A stretch of DNA of 64,000 nucleotides, taken from Kingdonia uniflora. Taxonomy: Eukaryota; Streptophyta; Magnoliopsida; Ranunculales; Circaeasteraceae. Under the pieces are notes generated by a model. The model ran no database searches. It was not told the DNA's origin and worked only from the letters and a program-made list of their open reading frames with translations. The stretch's first letter is position 1, and each line of letters opens with the position of its first letter. Location: the NCBI GenBank assembly GCA_014058105.1, contig JACGCM010000750.1, positions 682,001 through 746,000 on the forward strand, in the 5' to 3' direction. Below are positions 24,083 to 35,990 of this stretch, piece by piece. The position numbers and the translations under genes were made by a program.

Positions 24083-24565
24083 GTGGGAGGAGCGCGTCAT
24101 GACCTTGTTGAAGAAATTACTGAAGATCCACCCACCAAAGCATTTTACGAGCGAGCTAAATGGATTACAAGGAAAGGTTGGAGACTTCTTACAGATGGTT
24201 TAGCAGGACCCGCGGGGCCAGGAATTAGAATTTTATTGATTACCCCTTCCATCAAAAGAATTGAAAAATCAATCCGCTTAGATTTTGAAGCCTCCAGCAA
24301 TATCACCGAATACAAAGCTTTCATTCATGGACTTGACCTCGCATTTGAGCTCGGCGTCCCAAAACTCTTAGTCTATACCGATTCTCTACTCATCGTCCAC
24401 CATTACTCCGAGCAATACAAGAAAAATGGTAAGATGATCGAATATGCAGCCCTCGTTGCAGATAGGATGAATCAATTTGCAAACGCAACTTTCGATTATC
24501 TTCTTCGATGTGAAAACAGACATGCCGATTTCTTAGCTTATCTAGCCAGGGTCTTGGGTACATAA
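24083..24565 (+). pseudogene. RNase H of element C
   Basis: An open 160-codon frame with all four expected acidic positions: LLTDGLAGPAGPGI (Asp), NITEYKAFIHGLDLA (Glu), LVYTDSLLIVHH (Asp) and RHADFLAYLA (Asp). This domain removes the RNA strand of the RNA:DNA hybrid. It is among the best-kept coding stretches in the window, although the polyprotein around it is broken. Confidence 0.85.
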
Positions 24566-24749
24566 GCTAGATATCTCTAGATCAAAGTAATATAAACCCC
24601 TACCATTTATCATATTTTTGTATGTACGATCAATACTGGGGCGATAATGAGAACGACGACGATTGGTGAAAGCCTTTCCTTGCCTACCCTGGCGCCAACA
24701 ATGAATATAAATGACCCCTTCCAGAAGATCCAAAAGAGTACCGACAGCT

Positions 24750-25860
24750 GATCGAAAACTTAAAGCGCTACATAAATCAAAATGGTTTTTTATATCGCCG
24801 TTCAGACATGGGGCCGTACCTCAAGTGCCTCTCCAGAAAGAAAGCAGACGAGATGCTCAAAGATTTACATGAAGGGACATGTGGCTCCCATGCCGCAGGC
24901 TGATCACTCCCTAATAGTGCCATTACAAAAGGAGTATTCTGGCCAGGAATGCGCAAACAGGTAGAAGAGTACTCACGTAAATGTGATACATGTCAACGGC
25001 ATCGACAAATGATCCGCGCCTCTGTGCTCGAACTACATGCAAGCAATGTGTTCTGGCCATTCAAAAGATGGGCACTTGATCTTGTCGGTAAATTTCCTAA
25101 TTCTCCAGATAACCGCAGATACCTAGTCATAGCTGCAGATTATTTTATAAAATTGGTTGAAGCAGTTCCACTCTGTCGAACTAGAGAAGAAGAGGTCATC
25201 TTTTTTATCTGGAATACATCATTACTCAGTTTTGACACCCCTACCTAATTCGTATCGATAATGGGCCACAATTTGCTTGAGAAAAATTAATAGCTTTCCT
25301 TAACAAACATAACATCATCCGCTTACCCATCCAATCCTTACTACCCTCATTGTAATGGCCAAGCCAAAATCACTAACAAAACCATCGTGGATGGACTCAA
25401 GAAAAGGCTTCACCTCACCAAAAAAAGGAAATTGGGCACGAGAGCTTCCTCATATCTTATGGGAATGCCGCACAGCTTCACGTTAATCAGCCAGTTATAC
25501 CTCTTTCCTTTCTGCCTATGCCACCAAAGCCGTCATTCCAGCTGAATATCATCATCCAGTACTAAATCAAGAGCTAACTGACGAAGAAAATGAGATTGAA
25601 TTGGCCTGCACATCAATTGGATTGATGAGACTAGGGAGCGCATTATTGCCAACCTAGGTCGATATCACCATATACCAGCCAATTTCTACAACAGATGAGT
25701 CTGAAGATGTACTTTCTAAATTAACGATCTTGTTCTCAGAGAAATCCCTCAATACAGAAAAGAGGCTCATGTCGGAAAACTGGCAGCATATTAGGAGGGT
25801 CCATTCCTAATCACTTGTCTCACTGGCCTGAAAAGACTAAGCGCTTGAAACGGTACTATC
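24750..25860 (+). pseudogene. Integrase of element C
   Basis: The N-terminal zinc domain reads LHEGTCGSHA then CDTCQRHRQM (24870-25015). The core has RWALDLVGKFP (Asp), a frameshifted RIDNGPQFA (Asp) and NGQAKITNK at 25354-25377. In the last block the catalytic Glu is Lys (AAA, 25366-25368). The C-terminal part has VLREIPQYRKEAHVGKLAAY near 25730-25790 and no chromodomain. Multiple stops. Confidence 0.8.
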
Positions 25861-25989
25861 ATTAAGTCCCTCACTACTCCACTTTAAATTCTTGCACTTT
25901 TCATTCCGACAGTGAGATTTTCATCTTCATATAATGTACATTCAATTCAATTCAATTCAATGAAAATTTTCAAGATTATTCCTACACGG

Positions 25990-26655
25990 CTTTCTACTTA
26001 CGTAGACAATACATAGATTAAAGCAAAGGTAAAACTTACTTTCAAACCATACTCAATACATATTCTATGAATAAAATGAAGGTAACACTAGTTTTCAATT
26101 AAAGAACTCTGCCGGACATAAGATAAAGCATAGGTAAAACTAGTTTTCATCTCTCAATATGTTTGCGACAATTATACCAGTTAAAGAAAATATGAAACTA
26201 GCTTTGATCAACTCTATACATACTTTGGGATTAAAATGAAGGTAATACTAGTTTTTAATTAAAGAACTCTGCCAGACATAAGAAAAAGCAAAGGTAAATC
26301 TAGCTTTCATCTCTTAATATGGCTGCGACAATTATACCGGTTAAAGCAAAGGTAAAACTAGCTTTGATCGACTCTATGCATACTCTATGATTAAAAGAAA
26401 GGTATTTCTAGTTCTCGATCAAAGATCGCTGCCAGACATAAGATAAAGAAATGGTAAAACTAGCTTTTATCTCTCAATATGGTTGTGACAATTATACTGG
26501 TTAAAGCAAAAGTAAAAATTATTTTGATCGACTCTATACATACTCTGCGATTAAAATGAAGATAATACTAGTTTTCAATCAAAAAACTCTACCAGACATA
26601 AGATAAAGCAAATGTAAAACTAGCTTTAATCTCTCAATATGTCTGCGATAGATAC
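25990..26655 (+). repeat. Tandem array of ~160-bp units after pol (element C)
   Basis: The block GCC(A/G)GACATAAGA recurs at 26111, 26271, 26431 and 26591 (the last with ACC), giving an exact 160-bp step. Each unit contains GTAAAACTAGCTTT-like and CTCTCAATATGG-like blocks. About four units plus a degraded first one. The sequence is unrelated to the 195-bp array of element A. Confidence 0.92.
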
Positions 26656-26681
26656 TTTATCAGGTTACATATACAACCACT

Positions 26682-26748
26682 ATAGGAGGTCAGATATGCT
26701 TTCCCCTATAATAGGAGGTCAGATATGCTGTCCCCTACAATAGGAGGG
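26682..26748 (+). repeat. 29-bp minisatellite
   Basis: ATAGGAGGTCAGATATGCT starts at 26682 and 26711, and a third partial copy (ATAGGAGGG) at 26740, giving a 29-bp period and 2.3 copies. It lies between the 160-bp array and the antisense gene end. Confidence 0.85.
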
Positions 26749-26771
26749 CGATCAACCATAAATTTTTGAGT

Positions 26772-29700
26772 TCAAACAACCATAGCTAGCCTGCCTTGCT
26801 CAATCAATTTAGCAGGTCGAGAACCTAACTCTGTTTTTATGGAGTATATACAGTTTCCTCGATCTACATAAGCTCTACAAATACATTTTCTATCCTGCAA
26901 ACAATCGTGCAAGGTATCTCTCTCTAACTTAAGCCTTTTCAGCTCCACAGCAAAATAGGCGATCACTGCCATTAACATATCTGAGCGCGAGGGCTTGGTC
27001 ACGGCTGCCATAGAAAAATTAGATCTCACCGTTTGAAGACGCTCTTTCAGCCTCTTGTTCCGTACTTTATGCCATTCCATTTAAATTTCTGCGTGGGACA
27101 TAAGATTGATATGCTCCCTCGCCTTATCATCTACTTTATCTAACTCAGCCTAGTTCATCGTTCTTAATTTAGCTACCTGGGCATGAAGTTCCTCAAACTC
27201 CATATCTTTACTTGCCTTCAGCTACCTGGGCACAAAGTTCCTCAAGCTTCATATCTTTACCTGCACTTACCCTAGCGGCACAGTTCTTCAGCAACTCGTC
27301 TTATTTCTTTATCAAAATATCATTACCTTTGATCACCCGCTCTAACTCCTGTTCCTTGACATGAACAACATCTAGCTCACTTTGGCATTCCCTTAAGTGC
27401 TTATTTCCTTTTGTACGTGAAATTGAGTCCGAGCTATATTTTCCTCTAGCTCTCTGATTCAGGCTGATGGGCTAATCACATCCCTTTAAACAATAGAGAC
27501 CTTGGCATCACCTTTATTCTTCCTCGAGCGCTCTCCAGCTTCACCATTTTTGGAGCACAAATAGGCTGAGCCAAATCGGTCTTTAATTGTGCCACCCTCT
27601 CATTCAACTCATCTCATTTCCTATGCACCAAACAGAACTTTTTATCTTTAGTAGATAAAGCTACAGCCAACTGTTCAACCTCAATTTTGGAGTTAGATAG
27701 GTCATCTCGAGCCTTTTTCAGCTCTCTATCTTTCTCTGTCATTTAATTCTTCAAATGATCTAGTTCACTCCTGGTATTTTCTAAATTAGCTAGAGTCTTC
27801 TCTTGTTCATTTGTTTTACGGATCATTTGGTCCTACAGACTCCCCATAAAATGACGTAACTCTTTCTTTAACATTTCTAACGCATGTATGCAGTATTGAG
27901 CCATGTCAGCCTCCTGACTCATTACTATCAGCGAATCATTATGGCTTTTGAGTTTCACTGTCTTTTCCTTCATCTCTGCAAGATCTTTTTTCCCTTTAAA
28001 ATTTTTGGTTGAAATGTACCTCTACGCGTTGATCCTTCCTATCTCTGTTTGCTTCTCTCATTTTATCAAACTCCATCGTAAACTCTTGATTACATTGGTG
28101 TGTTTCTTCTTTGCTCAAACGAGCTGACTCCAATTCGACCTACACATAACAGATAAAATACATCAAGTTCGATTCAGAACACCCACTCAATACATACATC
28201 TTATATCTAAAGAAATTTCTATTTTTTGACATCTACTGTGTGAAACTATTTTGAAATTTAAGGTCGAAGTATGATCCCAATTTGATGAACAATTACATAT
28301 ACTTCCAATTCTAAGGTATACATTCTCTATATTCTAACTTTTTCAACACTTTGATATTATCTATACACAGTTGAATACCATTACCCCTAAACTACTAGCA
28401 AGTTTTTAGTCTGTCTCTACTCTCTAATTTTTACTTTGTAGCTCTAGAGTAATAAATAATACAAGTCAAATATTTCTTGCTCTTTTCTTACCTGTTGCTC
28501 CACTTGCAAAGTCAATAGGGACGTTGAGGCATTTTTCTCCTTAGCAACCTCATTCTCTAATTCTTTTATTCTGAAATGCATATCCTTACGTTCCTACAAA
28601 ACAAGGTTTACCAACATAAGTTAGCCTTCAATTGATTTTTCCTGCATTGATCAATATAGTTGCAATTCATAAACCCATCATAATCACCGAACCAAATAGT
28701 CAATAATTATACTCTGCCTTCTCATTCACATTCTCCAGGTTAACATCATAATCCCCTTTGTTCTCTCACATAGTCTGGGGAGAAACTTTATTCCTTCTTA
28801 CAGCGCCAGCTACATTATCCTTAGCCTCCTCCTCTTCAGCATAGGTATCCTCCATAATATCATATAGTTTTGGAGTACCCCATTTTTAAAAAGTGCCGCC
28901 TAATTCTATCAATCTGGATTACCACCTCCTCCCGATTCTTCCCCGCTTCCACTGTCAGCTCGCTTATCTCTAACACTTGTGTAACCTTCACAGAGTCCAG
29001 TCGCTTCCCTTCCCTAGCAAAGTCAATTTTCAAATGGGCTACCTTCTTCTCGAGCTCAGCCTTCCCCTTATCGTGCTCGACTTTCTTCTTCTCCATCCCG
29101 AGGCAGATCCCCTATATCAAATGAGCAACATATATAAAATAACACAGTCATCGACCACATTTCTTTGTTCGAATTACAAAATAGAATTCAAAAGATATTC
29201 CAATCATCAAACTTACCATTTTTCTCATCTCCTCATCACTATTGTGAACTGCAAGCGTTGCTTTTTCCTCTTCTGTTTTCAACTCATATTCTTCACCAGG
29301 TCGATTATCTGCGACTTTCGCCACAATTAGTTCAGAAGAAGGATCTACCCTTCTCTTCTTCGCCTCTCCCTTGATCTCACCACTTCCCGTGGTACCTGAG
29401 GTCGAGCCACGCTTTAACATCCTCTTATTTAGAAATGCCCGAGCTAACTTGCTTGTCTAGTGGACCCCGGCACATCTGCAAAATCAACTCTAGAAGCCTT
29501 TGGAAAAACCACGCGTCTCTCTCCATCAACTACCATCCTCTTGTTGCCACCAACACCCATCATTAGCCTCATTGCTTGAGACTTTTGAACTTTCTCAGAC
29601 CGGCTGTTAGCTTGCTTCTTTCAACACAGCCTTGAGCTTGGTCCCTTCCTGTGTAACAGTGTCTAACAGGGACTTCTTCCTCTTCACTTTAGACGAAGGA

Positions 29701-30490
29701 CCTGCCATAAAACAACTCATTATCAGTAACAGAATAACATTTGATTTCAAGATTTCAATATTATACATTATTATACATACTTTACTTCACAGTTTAATAC
29801 AGAACTTTCTTGGGCTCTTCATTATCTCTTTAAAGGTAATTACTCTTCACCCATATTACATTATCATTCCACATTCGATCTGCAGAATTCAGATCGAAGA
29901 AAATAGCTCGAGTCGAACTCGGAAAAAAATATTCCCCTCCATGCATAATAGTCTTGTACGCCATAAAATTACGAAACGTCTTCAGGAGATATCCTCTTCT
30001 CAACCTCATCCTCCTCCCATAACTTATTCAAAAACTCACAAACATTTATTACCTCCTACATATTTCTATTAAACTGAACAGGACATGCCTCAATGATATT
30101 CGTTATCCTTTTCATAAGATTGCTAAGGGGAAGACTCAACCCATACTCCAATTGTGATAGGTAACACAAAAAATGCTCTTCCAGGTCGCCTTGGATATTT
30201 CCATCATAATACTCCAAGGAGATCGATTCATCTCACCCTCTATCTAGTTTCTCCATCTCTAAATCAGCCAACAAAAAGAAATGTTCCACTCCAAATCCTA
30301 CCACACAACTTCTAGACTGCCTACCGTCATGTTCTACAAAATTGCCCAATCTTCCCCCTAAAAGAGCTTTGGCTTTACAAAACTCTCTAAACTCGTCAGA
30401 GTTTGGAGAATATGATACCAATTTTCCAAGAAAGCCTAGAAATTAATCAACTTCTACTCCATCCTCCCTGTCGAATACTGCACTTTTGAA
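26772..30490 (-). pseudogene. Antisense gene of element C: transposase-like domain plus long coiled coil
   Basis: Reading right to left: a start zone at 30490-30233 (LGFLGKLVSYSPNSDEF, VVGFGVEHFFLLADLEMEKL). Then a domain at 30180-30030 reading LCYLSQLEYGLSLPLSNLM, then EACPVQFNR and VINVCEFLNKLW. This matches the Transposase_28-like family, as in A. Next come a basic segment with EAKKRRVDPSSELIV (29420-29148, possible nuclear signal) and coiled-coil stretches at 29096-28860 and through 27700-26772 (VELKRLKLERDTLHD). AT-rich gaps between blocks look like introns. It converges on pol. Product and role unknown; antisense genes of this type are known in Tat elements. Confidence 0.65.
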
Positions 30491-31479
30491 CTCTATATCA
30501 ACTACAACTCTACAGATGAGATTTGATTATACACAAAACTTTTCATGATCGACCGACATATAGGTCCAGGTATTCATTCATTATCTTTTACATATACATC
30601 ACATAGATACGTATATCATTCGAATCTCATTTTAAGAAATATATATAACAAATCTTATAGATTGTTATAAATAGTAATTTTTAGATTTGCGTACCACAAA
30701 AATATGAACTTTCTAAAAAAACACATTTACAGTTTCACAAATCGTCTATTAACCTTCGATGTTGGAATTTTAATCTGACGCAGTGCCAAATCCTTCCCTT
30801 ACAATGCTACTATATAACCACCTTCGTGATTTAGTCTCTGCAACTCTCTCTCGCTTTTATTATTAATCACTATCGATTAATTTCTCACGAAATTCTCTAC
30901 TATTTTTTCTCTTTCCTCTCTCACTACTATACAATTTTTCAGAAGTTGATAAACGTTTGAATGAATAAGTTGAAGCATTATTTTTATTTTCTCACTCAAA
31001 CTGCTGGCAGCTATTGGGCCTCGCTCGAGCTTCCTTCAGTTTTGGATCTGAGGCATCCCTTCTATAATTAATGGCAGACGTTTTATACCTATCCGGTGAA
31101 AATACCTTTCCATCATTGCCCCCTGCCCTATATTTTAATATATTTTCTTTTCTCTTACCCAAATCTCTCTCTGACCTCCTCACACTCATGATGACTCAAC
31201 ACTTACACGCAATCGATTTTTCCTTGTAATTACACTAGAAATAAAATCAAAGCGGCATGCTTTTTTATTTTTGTTTCTTCTACTTATAGAAGTGCCGACG
31301 TTATTTCCAAAGCTCTCACAATTTGAAAATTTAAATTTATTTTTCACAACAATCACAAACAACATTAGCAATAAAAAAGGACAGATTCAAACTTCATTCT
31401 CACTACATTTCTTTGACAGTTATTCAAACTCATACAATTTACTCCCTCATATATAATTATACCTAAAATATCTCTGATG

Positions 31480-31805
31480 TCGTGGGGAGCCACACCTGAT
31501 CAGTTCGCCTCTAGCAATCCTCACATCTTCCAGCTCAATCTCTTCTTCAACAATTAATCTCATAACCTCTTTTCGAGCTGAAGGCTCCATAATCACTTAT
31601 CGGAATAGCTCCTCATAGAAGTGATGTCCTTACACAAGTTCCCTACCCATCCAGTCTAACCCTTCAAACTAATACTCGGTCACAGGAAAGTCTGCATAAC
31701 AGTCTAATAAGCCAAAAATCTACTCCCGCACTTCAGCTATCTTTATCGCCAACCGTCCCTTCGTAGTATAACAAATTCTCTCAGATCGAGTCTACACCAT
31801 TTCTA
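31480..31805 (-). pseudogene. Small antisense ORF of element C
   Basis: The minus frame reads KIAEVRE, then DCYADFPVTEY, then HHFYEELFR and a Glu-rich MRLIVEEEIELEDVRIARGEL end, with several stops. Its position, size and acidic end resemble the small ORFs of A and B, but sequence similarity is only loose. Confidence 0.35.
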
Positions 31806-32185
31806 TTTTCTTCCACATACTTAAAGCTCATTTCCCCCTATTTTTGTAGTTTTCAAGATCACTTCAAATCCCCCATAATTTATATTTATATTATGATTAT
31901 AATTCCAATATATTCAAAATCTTCTACATGTACCTCTCATAATAATTCTAAGTTATTGAGTTCTAAAACAAATTCTTGCACATCTTGTATGTTACAAACA
32001 CATAGTTACAACTCGATTGCCATAATATACTTTGTATGCCCAATCATATATATTACATTTTAACCTCTATTCGTAGATCTTCAAATTACTCATGGCTCGA
32101 TTTCAATCACAAGAGTTATTCTATATATCAACACAGAATTTGAATAACCAATTTTTATTGAGCTCAAATATGAAATACAGGGAGA

Positions 32186-32266
32186 TTACAGATGACAAGT
32201 CTTTTAGGTACTTTACAGATAACAAGTATTTCAGGTACTTTACAGATAACAAATCATTCAGGTACT
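32186..32266 (+). repeat. 27-bp triplicated repeat
   Basis: TTACAGATRACAAG-like units start at 32186, 32213 and 32240, an exact 27-bp step. On the plus strand they fall in a 103-codon open frame (32092-32403) and encode a nine-residue repeat (TDDKSFRYF, TDNKYFRYF, TDNKSFRYS). Whether the frame is used is unknown. Confidence 0.85.
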
Positions 32267-32620
32267 CTGAAACAAAAAATCCTTTAGTTTATCTGAATTC
32301 AGTAATGTTTCACTCGAAGAATCTTTTGAAGCAAAGCATGGTTTGGAGGAAGTTTAGGTTTGGAGGAAGTTTGGACATGAAAGCAGAAAGAGTCAATGCT
32401 TGAACAAACTCTTCAAACAGAAGGTCTTCTCAGAGCCAAGACACGATGGTGGTGCAGAAGCAGACTTCCATTCTCCATTTCCCTTCTCCACTACCACCGT
32501 CGCCTCCACAATAACCATCACCATCGGAGAGTTGGAAGAGATGAAGAGGACCCGACCATAGAATTCAATCCTACACAAGACATCGACGAAACTACCCTGC
32601 AGTTACATCGACCCACACAT

Positions 32621-32890
32621 CTATCTCCTCAGCCTTGTCTTCCGCAAGGATGCAAGGACACCTCCAACGTGCTCACCTGTCAAGATAACATAATAAAATC
32701 TCCACATACAGTAAAAATCATCTTCAGCTTCAGCCGTATCCTCTTCTAACATACCCTGATACGTCGGTAGAATAGGAATGGGGGTGGGAATTTCCATGAA
32801 CTGATCACCAAAATATCTCAACTTAAACTTCTGCATCTGAGCAAAAACTTTCTCTTCGTAAACCATTCTCCGGGTCTTCACCATTGTCAA
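32621..32890 (-). pseudogene. Small antisense ORF of element C nearest its 3' LTR
   Basis: An open 89-codon frame: MTMVKTRRMVYEEKVFAQM, then KFKLRYFGDQF and an acidic EEDTAEAEDDFYCMW stretch. KLRYFGD resembles LKLKFFGD and LKQRFFGD in element A's small ORFs, in the same position about 330 bp before the 3' LTR. Not a recognised family. It could be a first exon of the long antisense gene rather than a separate gene. Confidence 0.45.
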
Positions 32891-33223
32891 TTTAGACTCC
32901 CAATTATTTTTTACAGTAAACAGTGTACTTTACCAAGTACCTCGATACATGTACTATTTATATAACCTTAGTATTTAATGTATAGGTACATTTCCAAAGC
33001 ATCATCATTCAAAGTAGAAGAAACTCTCAAAACCCCAAGCATCGCGTACATCAATATTCCCATCATCATTTAATGCAAAAACATATCCCCATAAAAGTAT
33101 ACATATTTTCCATGCAGTCAAGTCCACATTAATATTTCCTTCCTTTTTAGCTTCCAAAACATATATAGCCACAGATTCTTTCTAAACTAAAGCCACTTGT
33201 GACTTCAATTGCGAGTGGGCGAT

Positions 33224-33841
33224 TGTAGGGACCTATCCCTCAATCTAACCCAATTTAAACTATTTCCAGTTCGAACTACCTCTATATCAGACTCACACAT
33301 CTTACGCGAGACATAAACAGTCAGCATTGACACCTACACTATGAACTGGTGAAGAACGTGGGTCGAGTACAATAGAAAAGCACGAACAAGTCAAAGATAC
33401 TTGTCTCTCATGAACTTAATAGTTATTCAGTCAGCCGCCACTTACCACATTATTCGGAGAATGTGCTTTATCACGATAACAAATTACAAAAAAAGGCCTA
33501 TATAAAGAAAAAGTTTAAGAAGAGACAAGGACTAGAAAAATATACGAAAAATTACTAAGAAAACTATATTTTCTAGATTCTCAAACACCAAAATTCTTAT
33601 TTACAAGATCAAGTATTTATAGTTTGAGAGATTACTTATAATAAGATATCAGCCTCAAGCAATAAAAGTCATTGTTACTAAAGCCCTCAACTCGAGGTCA
33701 TGGTTTTTTTTTACCTATTCGAAGGTTTTCCATGCTAAATTACCAGTGTCATTTCTTATTTTACATTAGTATTTGTCACAGGAACATTAGTATAAGAGAT
33801 AATTTAGAGCCATCTTCAGCTTATGAAATTAGGCTATTACA
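33224..33841 (+). repeat. 3' LTR of element C
   Basis: 618 bp; start TGTAGGGACCTATCC, end GGCTATTACA, partner of 19579-20194. A degraded PPT (GAGTGGGCGAT) abuts it. Confidence 0.9.
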
Positions 33842-33846
33842 CAGTA

Positions 33847-34050
33847 CATCTTCAGCCTCATCTACTAGCCTCATCATCGAAGATTCACGGGTACGCATTA
33901 ACATGCTATAAAAGAGGAGGGAACAAGTTATCTTGATATATTCAAGTTAAAAACCTTGATTATTCCAACCCCTGGTAACTGCCTAAGTATTACCCAACAG
34001 ATATGCCCAAATCTAAACTCATAGGTATCACACCCGATTGACACACTTAC
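33847..34050 (-). pseudogene. Antisense gene of element B, resumed after element C
   Basis: CATCTACTAGCCTCATCATC and the following ~150 bases match 3430-3600 of element A. This shows that B's antisense gene continues here after the 14.3 kb insertion. The coding sense is the acidic start of the transposase-like part. Confidence 0.6.
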
Positions 34051-35430
34051 CATTGTACCCCTCCTACTAATACATCACCTTGAAGCTAATATACATAAGA
34101 TCTGAAACATACGTAACCACTCAGCCCAATCCTTATTTACCCAATCACCACCTTCTCTTTCAAACCACAACATCCATATTAATGACAGACACCAAGCCTT
34201 CTCTACTCTAATTATCAGATTCATAAAGACCAAATTAAAATAAAGACCAATTCAAAGACAATAGCAAGGGAGACATACATAAAACTGCTAATTTTAGATG
34301 ATCTCCGTCCACACCAACGGCAAGCAATGGAGTTTTAAGATAATTTAAGTAAGAAGCAACAAGATTTTTCCTCTCTCCTTCAAAAAAATACAAATGTTAT
34401 TGAATAACTTTATCCTCCTTTCTTTTTCTTCTTAAATAAACTATTCTCAAACTGTATCAATTTTCTAAACCGCCGTCATTACACCCACTAACTCCACTCT
34501 CTCTCTCACCTCTTGACCTTCCCTTAATAATTCTTGCAAGCCGTCTCTTATAAATCATTCCCGCCTCCCTAAACATTTTGACCACCTAAAATTTCTAGTT
34601 TCATACCTTAAATTTCTCCTCTAAGTCTTCAAATTATGCACAACCAAACCCTCAAATACACAAGCCCCAACGATCTATTGATTCAAGCAACCTTTGTTCT
34701 CTATTCCTCGAACAAAATCATATCTGGTATACCCAAGAGTTATTTGCAAATTGAAGTCTCAAAAAGGGAAATCGCATACGTCTTCCATGTGGCAACCATC
34801 ATCATATCTAAACTTAATTATGAAGTGATTACTGCTAACCCTGCGCTCTGCTCAAGACAGGCTAGGTCCCACATGGTAGCACTACCGCTTGCAAGTGTTA
34901 GATCACTGCAGTCGATACCTTCAACCACAGTATAAACTTTGGCAATTCAAATATACCATTATGCTGATAGCAACAATCGATCCCATTCCAATTGGAATTT
35001 GAAAAATCCTTTTTATTCTGACTCTTTCTATATCAACTCCGTATAAAACAACCAAGCAACTTTGACTTATAAGAATATTACCCCTTTTGATGGACGTTGC
35101 ATCATTTTTCCTTTGACTTATTCCCAACCTTCGAATCTGAAAAATACTCCCCTTCTCATCTTACATTTCTCACAACCTTCAACTTATAAATATTTAATTC
35201 ATATTCAGCCTTCAACTTATAAGACCTTCAAAGAGTAGAAATTATCGGCATTGCCCTATTCTAAGTCATTTTCTTCGATCAAATACAAGAACATTCGATC
35301 CATACTCACCGGCAATACATGAAATAAAAAAGAAAGTCTATTCATGATATCTTCTCCATTACAAAAAAGAAGAGAAAAATCATCAACAATAATCAAAAAA
35401 TAAATAAGGAGACATTAGCTGCAACCAGGG
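34051..35430. other. Element B spacer without recognisable coding
   Basis: It corresponds in position to 3600-4640 of element A. Plus-frame 34636-34935 and minus-frame 35127-34921 are open for about 70-100 codons but show no family motif. AT-rich, no repeats seen. Confidence 0.5.
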
Positions 35431-35438
35431 TAATTCTT

Positions 35439-35735
35439 TCAGCACCACAACCCACCACCACCCTTCACCACCATCAGCCACCGTGCTAGATCCCTTAACA
35501 CAACATACCATTCTGTCATATTTAGGAGATGATGATGGGACATCCCCCACCTAAAATTGAATGACTCTGCTTCCTCCCATTCCAGGGCGATTAGCTCCTC
35601 CCTGTTCATGTCAATAAGGTCAGGTAGTGAGACCTTCATATTCCAGAATCTAAAATACCACCTAGTTAGTCCAGCCACCTTGGCCTCTATGCATTGTTCC
35701 ATTTCCTCCAGCTGGCTCTGATAGCGAGTCTTCAT
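35439..35735 (-). CDS. Small antisense ORF of element B, open
   Basis: A 98-codon open frame from ATG at 35735 to the stop at 35439: MKTRYQSQLEEMEQCIEAK, then TRWYFRFWNMKVSLPDLIDM, then FNFRWGMSHHHLLNMTEWYV and a Gly-rich end. The SLPDLIDM and WGM positions line up with MPDLVEMEP and LWGM of element A's small ORF at 5924-5577. It is the only uninterrupted member of this group and ends about 255 bp before the LTR. No known domain. It may be a real small protein of the element or the first exon of the antisense gene. Confidence 0.45.
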   Translation of the reverse strand: MKTRYQSQLEEMEQCIEAKVAGLTRWYFRFWNMKVSLPDLIDMNREELIALEWEEAESFNFRWGMSHHHLLNMTEWYVVLRDLARWLMVVKGGGGLWC

Positions 35736-35980
35736 CTAACTTAACAAAGGTAAGAACATTTTGGAGAAGGATCTTAAGCGGAGTTAAGGAAATTCTAAAT
35801 AAACTCTTAACTTCCTTTTTATAGGAGATTAAAAGATCATTATTGATGTCATAATCAACATATTCAACCATTAATGATCTTAGAAACTGGCGCATTCACA
35901 CTGGTCAAACCACCAAATTCCTATGAAAATAGTTTTCTCAGTAAAAACCATCCGCAACAATTTTTGAGGACCCAACTGAA

Positions 35981-35990
35981 AGGGGGTGAG
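35981..35990 (+). promoter_or_regulatory. Polypurine tract of element B
   Basis: AGGGGGTGAG, preceded by GAA, directly abuts the LTR start TGTAGTAGCC at 35991. Same place and form as 6167-6181 in A. Confidence 0.8.

Larger units (their letters stand above)
19579..33841 (+). mobile_element. Element C: 14.3 kb Tat-type gypsy retrotransposon
   Basis: LTRs at 19579-20194 and 33224-33841 flank gag, protease, RT, RNase H and integrase on the plus strand. A tandem-repeat zone and a long antisense gene follow. Flanks CAATA (19574-19578) and CAGTA (33842-33846) are a target duplication with one mismatch. It is a different subfamily from A/B: the LTR starts TGTAGGGACC rather than TGTAGTAGCC, and the post-pol repeats are unrelated. 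It sits in element B's antisense gene. All ORFs carry stops, but the layout is complete. Confidence 0.9.
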
